From JARBAU01 sp029237525 (GTDB lineage Archaea; Thermoproteota; Nitrososphaeria; Nitrososphaerales; Nitrososphaeraceae): 38,429 bases of DNA. The stretch lies in the NCBI GenBank assembly GCA_036555705.1, contig DATBKT010000086.1, forward strand, positions 1-38,429, in the 5' to 3' direction. The position numbers were made by a program, and so were the translations under genes. The notes below the pieces were generated by a model. It made no database searches and had not been told where the DNA came from. It saw nothing but the letters and a program-made list of their open reading frames with translations. Of this stretch, positions 34,974 to 38,429 are shown one piece after another; the first letter of the stretch is position 1; each line of letters begins with the position of its first letter.

Positions 34974-35618
34974 ATGTCCTTGACAGATTCTTCGAAAAAT
35001 TCCCAACCTGAGGCAGACATTTCTTATATAATTCAAGCTTCACTCGTCGGTAATCGATCAAGAGTTGCTATCAAAGACACCAAGGACCAGGACCATCTTA
35101 GGACCAAAGGATTTGGAACAAAAGAGGGCTCAGAATACATTCTAAGGCCATACGAAGCATTGTATTTAGTTCACTCGGGGCGCTTGAATTTGAGCAAAAG
35201 AACTGATAAGCAATTGACATTTAATACACTGATAGAGATTTTTTCTAAGTATGACAAGATGATTTTAACGCGCTTCCTGATTTATCGAGATTTAAAAAGT
35301 AGAGGATATGTAGCTAAGGATGGATTTGGATTTGGTATAGATTTTAGATTATATGAACGAGGAGAATTTGGCGTAAAACCTGCAAAATACGTAGTTTTCG
35401 CAGTTAGCGAGGGCGTAGATTTGGAAGCCAGTAAATTGGCATTAATAATACAACAAATTGAAAGGATGGGCAAAGAGTCGATTCTCGCTGTAATTGAGCG
35501 ACGAGGCGAAATTATTTACTACAAGGCGGGTAGTATGCATTTTAAGACTAAACCTAGCAACCCTCCTTCTATTAATGGAGTGTGGGAAAAGAGGGAACCT
35601 TATGTCAATGGCCCTTAA
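34974..35618 (+). CDS. endA: tRNA-splicing endonuclease subunit, possible structural paralogue
   Basis: 214 aa. The C-terminal catalytic-type fold is clear: FLIYRDLKSRGYVAKDGFGFGIDFRLYERG, AKYVVFAV and ILAVIERRGEIIYY. Of the Tyr-His-Lys triad, Y127 (FRLY) and K157 (RMGKESI) are present. The His expected between them, as in KEHS of M. jannaschii EndA from memory, is replaced around P136 (GVKPAKY). The N-terminal about 90 residues form the usual second domain. So it may be the non-catalytic partner of a heteromeric (alpha-beta)2 enzyme, or a degenerate one. The ORF is intact with its own promoter region. Confidence 0.85.
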   Translation: MSLTDSSKNSQPEADISYIIQASLVGNRSRVAIKDTKDQDHLRTKGFGTKEGSEYILRPYEALYLVHSGRLNLSKRTDKQLTFNTLIEIFSKYDKMILTRFLIYRDLKSRGYVAKDGFGFGIDFRLYERGEFGVKPAKYVVFAVSEGVDLEASKLALIIQQIERMGKESILAVIERRGEIIYYKAGSMHFKTKPSNPPSINGVWEKREPYVNGP

Positions 35619-35657
35619 TGCCCAATCCTAATATACTCAACTCTAGCATAATGTTAT

Positions 35658-35816
35658 ATGTCATATAAGGAAATATATTGTCGCGACTGTGGAATTGTTT
35701 TGGCAAAGTTTAATATTAGATATTTCTCCGACAATATTATATCAGAACTAGTACGCGTACAATATGGACTTCATATAAAGAACGGACATTCAGTATCGAC
35801 AAGAAATATTGAATGA
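35658..35816 (+). CDS. Small zinc-finger-like protein (52 aa)
   Basis: Short gene missed by length filters. MSYKEIYCRDCG opens with C8-x2-C11, and the C-terminal part has H39 and H44 in GLHIKNGHS, making a CCHH metal site with a long spacer (x27 between the pairs). The promoter is strong evidence: TAATATACT at 35629-35637 is centred 26 bp before ATG 35658, so it is a leaderless gene. It follows endA by 39 bp. A family of many such micro-zinc-fingers occurs in Nitrososphaera relatives, to my memory; function unknown. Confidence 0.7.
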   Translation: MSYKEIYCRDCGIVLAKFNIRYFSDNIISELVRVQYGLHIKNGHSVSTRNIE

Positions 35817-36158
35817 AAAATTTCACTCTCAGAATGTCATAATTTTCCATACAAAATCAGAATTTGTTATTAACTACTCAAAATTTGTCTCTGCTGGCAT
35901 TGGATAATTATATTTCTTGACGAATTGGCTCGAATTGTTAAAGTCTTTTTGAGTATTGATACGATGTGATACACCAATTTTCAATACAGGAAAAAAGGGA
36001 ATATATTTCAGATTGACCCTAGAAAAGACTTTTTACTAGGCGCCAAGTTTGGAAACTTTAAGACGATGAAGAGCGTGACAGTCCGCCTAATATTCCGGCG
36101 AGTCTGGAATAGCATGAGGAATTATTATGGACTTCTGAGTCTTGTGAGAATAACTAAT
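35817..36158. other. Intergenic region, no gene seen
   Basis: About 340 bp between the small zinc-finger gene and tRNA-Glu. No open frame with coding character was found on either strand. It contains AT-rich stretches and the 3' flank of the tRNA. An unannotated small RNA cannot be ruled out. Confidence 0.4.
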
Positions 36159-36233
36159 GCTCCGGCCGGGATTTGAACCCGGGATCGTCGCCTTGAGAGG
36201 GCGAAATGCTTAACCGAACTACACCACCGGAGC
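36159..36233 (-). tRNA. tRNA-Glu, anticodon CTC
   Basis: 75 nt on the minus strand. The acceptor stem GCTCCGG pairs with CCGGAGC. The anticodon stem TCGCC/GGCGA encloses CTCTCAA, giving anticodon CTC (Glu, codon GAG). The T-arm is CCGGG-TTCAAAT-CCCGG. No intron, and CCA is not encoded. A TATA box lies 26 bp upstream. It may feed both translation and the HemA pathway, although HemA-type enzymes recognise the tRNA body and accept either isoacceptor only in some organisms. Confidence 0.97.
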
Positions 36234-36256
36234 CTAGGAATGTGCGTTATTTTCTT

Positions 36257-36264
36257 CTTATAAA
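36257..36264 (-). promoter_or_regulatory. TATA box of tRNA-Glu
   Basis: Minus-strand TTTATAAG in GGTTTATAAGAAG, centred about 26-27 bp before the tRNA 5' end at 36233. This is canonical archaeal spacing. Confidence 0.65.
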
Positions 36265-36631
36265 CCTGTGTCTTTTGATTAAATGGTTATCACAATTTAT
36301 TCAATGGTCTAGTTCGAATAATGGTTGCTTTCAACCTGTGTCTCCTCATATTAAAACTAGTTAACGAAAACTAATAGAAGAAACCCTTCTAGTGTGATAA
36401 TGAGTGTCAAAAGCACAAAATAGTCATTTAAATATCTCCAGGTATTTGGGAATAGTTGTATGCAGGTTAAAGTAACGCCATATTCAGTTCATTATAGTAT
36501 TGCTGTTATAATATTCAATTCAAAATTTCCAGTCTTTGGATTAATTCAAATGTCTAATCCGAAAGCAGTTCCTTTTTAGTGGCAGCAAGATTCAATGATT
36601 GAAGCCAATGCTGAAACAGGCGAGCTTTCTT
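36265..36631. other. Intergenic region, no gene seen
   Basis: About 365 bp between tRNA-Glu and the zinc-ribbon gene. Stops occur in all frames. The phrase AACCTGTGTCT occurs twice (36264-36274 and 36333-36343), a short direct repeat of uncertain meaning, with the first copy abutting the tRNA promoter. Confidence 0.4.
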
Positions 36632-36868
36632 TCAAGCTATTAACGCCGGTGGCATCGGCTCCAATTTCTTAGATCTTGATCTTAGCTTCGCCTTATATTT
36701 CAAATTACGCGGTTTCGTTCTAAGCCTGTAACCGCAACAGGGACACCACAATCCTTCCCAGTTTATAAATATCTCACATATCTGGCAGCGTTTCTGCCCG
36801 CTTGCGTAGCGGCCAAAACCTATGGGCTTTTGAGCCTTATGTCGCACACAAATGCCTTTACAAGTCAT
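36632..36868 (-). CDS. Thaumarchaeal CKGIC/CPCCG zinc-ribbon protein (78 aa)
   Basis: Seven cysteines in ordered pairs: C3/C7 (CKGIC), C28/C31 (CQIC) and C42/C44/C45 (CPCCG), followed by a basic tail (LRTKPRNLKYKAKLRSRSKK). Proteins with KGQ-RCQ-CEIFI-W-G--CPCCG-RLR-KPR patterns are, from memory, a multi-copy family in Nitrososphaeria and may bind nucleic acid. ATG 36868 is supported by the TATA-like AGTATATAG at about 36888-36896. Function unknown. Confidence 0.8.
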   Translation of the reverse strand: MTCKGICVRHKAQKPIGFGRYASGQKRCQICEIFINWEGLWCPCCGYRLRTKPRNLKYKAKLRSRSKKLEPMPPALIA

Positions 36869-36990
36869 TCTCCTAATCCTTCATACGTAAACTATATACT
36901 ATTTAAAGATGTCCGAAAAACAATTGTGATTAATTGTGTTATGATTCAGTTATGGAAAGTGGAGAAAAAAAAGTAGCAGGCTCTTGCTAG

Positions 36991-37245
36991 CTAACTAACG
37001 TTTATACTTTTGGCTTCAAACGCCTCGTTCATTGTCAAATATTCTTGAAGCTTTGTCTTTATGTCTTCAGGTTCAGTGTCATCCATGCCGGAAGACCCTG
37101 CCTTGAAAGAGATCTTATTTCCTGAAACATTTACGTCCTCGATTTCCATATCCGCGTATACATTAACTAACTCATTGACCCATTCCTGAGCTTCATTTGG
37201 AGCTACACCTGAAGTATCTATAGTTACATTCAGCATCTTGGTCAC
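36991..37245 (-). CDS. Hypothetical small acidic protein (84 aa)
   Basis: Not recognised. An alternating strand-helix-strand layout (LNVTIDTSGVAPNEAQEWVNELVNVYADMEIEDVNVSGNKISFKAG) followed by an acidic linker and a helix (PEDIKTKLQEYL). No cysteine or signal peptide. GTG 37245 is favoured because AGGTGAT, a good anti-Shine-Dalgarno match, ends about 5 nt upstream (37251-37258); ATG 37236 would be 14 nt away. It has a leader, since the TATA-like ACTTTATTAA near 37279-37288 is about 38 bp from the start. Confidence 0.68.
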   Translation of the reverse strand: MTKMLNVTIDTSGVAPNEAQEWVNELVNVYADMEIEDVNVSGNKISFKAGSSGMDDTEPEDIKTKLQEYLTMNEAFEAKSINVS

Positions 37246-37368
37246 ACAAAATCACCTAACACCAAATTAGTGTAGGGATTAATAAAGTTGACGTGCAAAC
37301 CTCTCGCTGTAATGCTTATTGATTTAAAGGGTCCCTTATGCAAGCCTTTGAATCTGGCAGACTACAAG

Positions 37369-37524
37369 CTATTCGAATCCCCAATGCTTTATTAGCTCTT
37401 TTTCAAACTTGGATGATTGATCCTCACTTAGAGAATCTCCACAATTTTTGTGCGTAGGCACGACATTCATGCCTGCAAGTTTAAATTCAACTTCATAAAA
37501 ATGGACCTTTGGACACTTGCACAT
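37369..37524 (-). CDS. Small cysteine-containing hypothetical protein (51 aa)
   Basis: Open frame from ATG 37524 to TAG 37369. The sequence looks like a protein: MCKCPKVHFYEVEFKLAG, then VVPTHKNCGDSLSEDQ and a helical KFEKELIKHWGFE. Three cysteines plus His residues could form a metal site (C2-x-C4, C28). No family is known. Only a weak TATA-like AAATAAG lies 26-28 bp upstream, so support is composition plus placement in an otherwise empty 500-bp gap. Confidence 0.5.
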   Translation of the reverse strand: MCKCPKVHFYEVEFKLAGMNVVPTHKNCGDSLSEDQSSKFEKELIKHWGFE

Positions 37525-37760
37525 TTTTAAGAAAATAAGGACTTCCCTTACTTATTTGCGTATCTTATCGTTCTGAATTTGACATAGCGATATTGATGAC
37601 TCCAGTCATGTTATTCAGATTAAATTAATTGCAGAAATTTCAGTACTATTAATTGATACAATATCTGCCATTCAACAGCATATATGCCAGGGATTAGTAA
37701 AGCTCAAATATGATTATTGAAATTTTTAACCGCTCGCAAACATCTTATTCTCTTAGGGAT

Positions 37761-38246
37761 TCACTTTTTCAGATCTTGGACATACACCATATCCATCAAC
37801 CAATCAACATATGACTTTACATTGTCGTCTACTTTACACCACAAGTGGACCGATCCCGGTAGAACTTCCAATCTACCATTCTTAGTAATAACCCTCACTC
37901 CCTCCTTTCCTTCATACATGTAAGCATCTTGCACTCTAACCGTATCAAGCATGTCACAAGCCTGTAATTTGACTTGCTCTCGTGGTATCGGAAAGGTTTT
38001 TCTAAATTTATTAACTATTAATCCTAAATTCTCTGTGCCATACGACTCTGTTTCAAATATCTTTTCATGTTGGGGAAATTGTAGTCTAACCTCGATAAAA
38101 TATCTGGAACCTACAAAATGGGCAATTTCGTTAATTTTTGCGTAGGCTGAACTTGGGTTTCTAGCCAGGATTGATTTAAGGGAATTCTCGTTCAGTCTAA
38201 GATTCCTGACTAGATCATCGTACAAAGTAGAAAATATTGCTGGCAA
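37761..38246 (-). CDS. Hypothetical protein (161 aa)
   Basis: Not recognised. A soluble protein with a helical N-terminus (STLYDDLVRNLRLNENSLKSIL), a strand-rich middle (RYFIEVRLQFPQHEKIFE) and a C-terminal beta segment with Trp (EVLPGSVHLWCKVDDNVKSYVDWLMDMVY). No signal, membrane helix or obvious catalytic motif. The composition is coding-like and the ORF is the only good one in its interval. It diverges from the partial ORF at the window edge. Confidence 0.72.
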   Translation of the reverse strand: MPAIFSTLYDDLVRNLRLNENSLKSILARNPSSAYAKINEIAHFVGSRYFIEVRLQFPQHEKIFETESYGTENLGLIVNKFRKTFPIPREQVKLQACDMLDTVRVQDAYMYEGKEGVRVITKNGRLEVLPGSVHLWCKVDDNVKSYVDWLMDMVYVQDLKK

Positions 38247-38332
38247 ATTAGCGTCAGTTTATATGAAGTCTTCCTTAATAATTGCTAGCAATCTAGACCA
38301 CATTTTTATTCAACTGCAGGTTTTCAGATATC

Positions 38333-38429
38333 ATGTTCTTTTCTGATGCAGATTCGGAACGTGCATCTAGCATCGCGGATTATCAAACAACTTGTGCTGA
38401 TTTTATTACCGATATTAGCAAAGATTATG
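38333..38429 (+). CDS. Partial hypothetical CDS running off the window
   Basis: ATG 38333 opens a frame that stays open to the last base, 32 codons (MFFSDADSERASSIADYQ...). The TATA-like ATTTTTATT at 38302-38310 is centred 26-27 bp upstream, the spacing used by many genes here. There is too little sequence to assign a function. Confidence 0.5.
   Translation, partial: MFFSDADSERASSIADYQTTCADFITDISKDY

Noticed and set aside
36264..36343. Repeated AACCTGTGTCT near the tRNA promoter
   Set aside because: Only two copies of 11 bases; too short to call more than chance, and noted with the intergenic region.
37365..37385. TTCGAATCC resembling a tRNA T-loop
   Set aside because: No pairing acceptor, T or anticodon stems around it; it lies at the end of the small cysteine-protein frame.
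1..38429. CRISPR arrays, insertion sequences, attachment sites
   Set aside because: No regularly spaced identical repeats, transposase, integrase or flanking inverted repeats were seen in the window.

Overview
The window looks like a piece of an ammonia-oxidising archaeon of the Nitrososphaeria (Thaumarchaeota). The evidence is archaeal information genes (an SRP RNA with a GNAR tetraloop, RadA, L21e, RNA polymerase subunit F, DUF655, L10e/uL16, a tRNA-splicing endonuclease), a type-1 copper protein, several small zinc-ribbon proteins of a thaumarchaeal style, and AT-rich DNA in which many genes have a TATA-like box centred about 26 bp before the start codon (leaderless transcripts, often starting with TTG or GTG). 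By eye the low GC resembles Nitrosocosmicus-type genomes more than Nitrososphaera proper, but that is only an impression.

Layout. 1-254 holds most of an SRP RNA gene on the minus strand. 397-7640 is a mixed housekeeping stretch: a C2H2 micro-zinc-finger, RidA, a one-helix membrane protein, an autoantigen-p27 zinc ribbon, a roadblock-like protein, a plastocyanin-like copper protein, an M20 peptidase, Hsp20, an ABC1/UbiB kinase and an unrecognised conserved-looking protein. 7903-8463 is a NUDIX hydrolase. 8641-13773 is the accessory part of the window. It has a broken metal-ABC-transporter ATPase, a decayed or empty stretch, a class I methyltransferase and a very unusual secreted protein of about 832 residues. 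That protein has roughly 475 residues of Ala/Ser/Gly built from about 24 helix-turn-like units, followed by a unique 160-residue C-terminal domain.

13774-16979 encodes SufB, SufD and a Rieske-type ferredoxin (Fe-S cluster assembly without SufC beside it). 17107-23985 is a seven-gene minus-strand operon running from glutamyl-tRNA to sirohaem: Met8/SirC-type dehydrogenase, HemA, HemB, HemL, HemC, uroporphyrinogen-III methyltransferase and HemD. The window also encodes tRNA-Glu(CUC) (36159-36233), a tRNA of the acceptor family from which HemA draws its substrate. 24228-27954 is a plus-strand information cluster (radA, rpl21e, rpoF, DUF655, ksgA, HemK-like methyltransferase), partly coupled by ATGA overlaps. 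27967-35618 carries isocitrate dehydrogenase, a membrane-anchored IHTHD-like protein, a metallophosphoesterase, RNase HI, a streptogramin-lyase-like beta-propeller, phosphoglycerate kinase, L10e and an EndA subunit that appears to lack the catalytic histidine. 35658 to the end holds small zinc-finger or cysteine proteins, tRNA-Glu, hypothetical proteins and a partial ORF running off the edge.

The most novel item is the Ala-rich repeat protein. Three genes of about 50 codons (397-552, 35658-35816, 37369-37524) were found by reading frames below the usual length cut-off. No CRISPR array or intact insertion sequence was seen.
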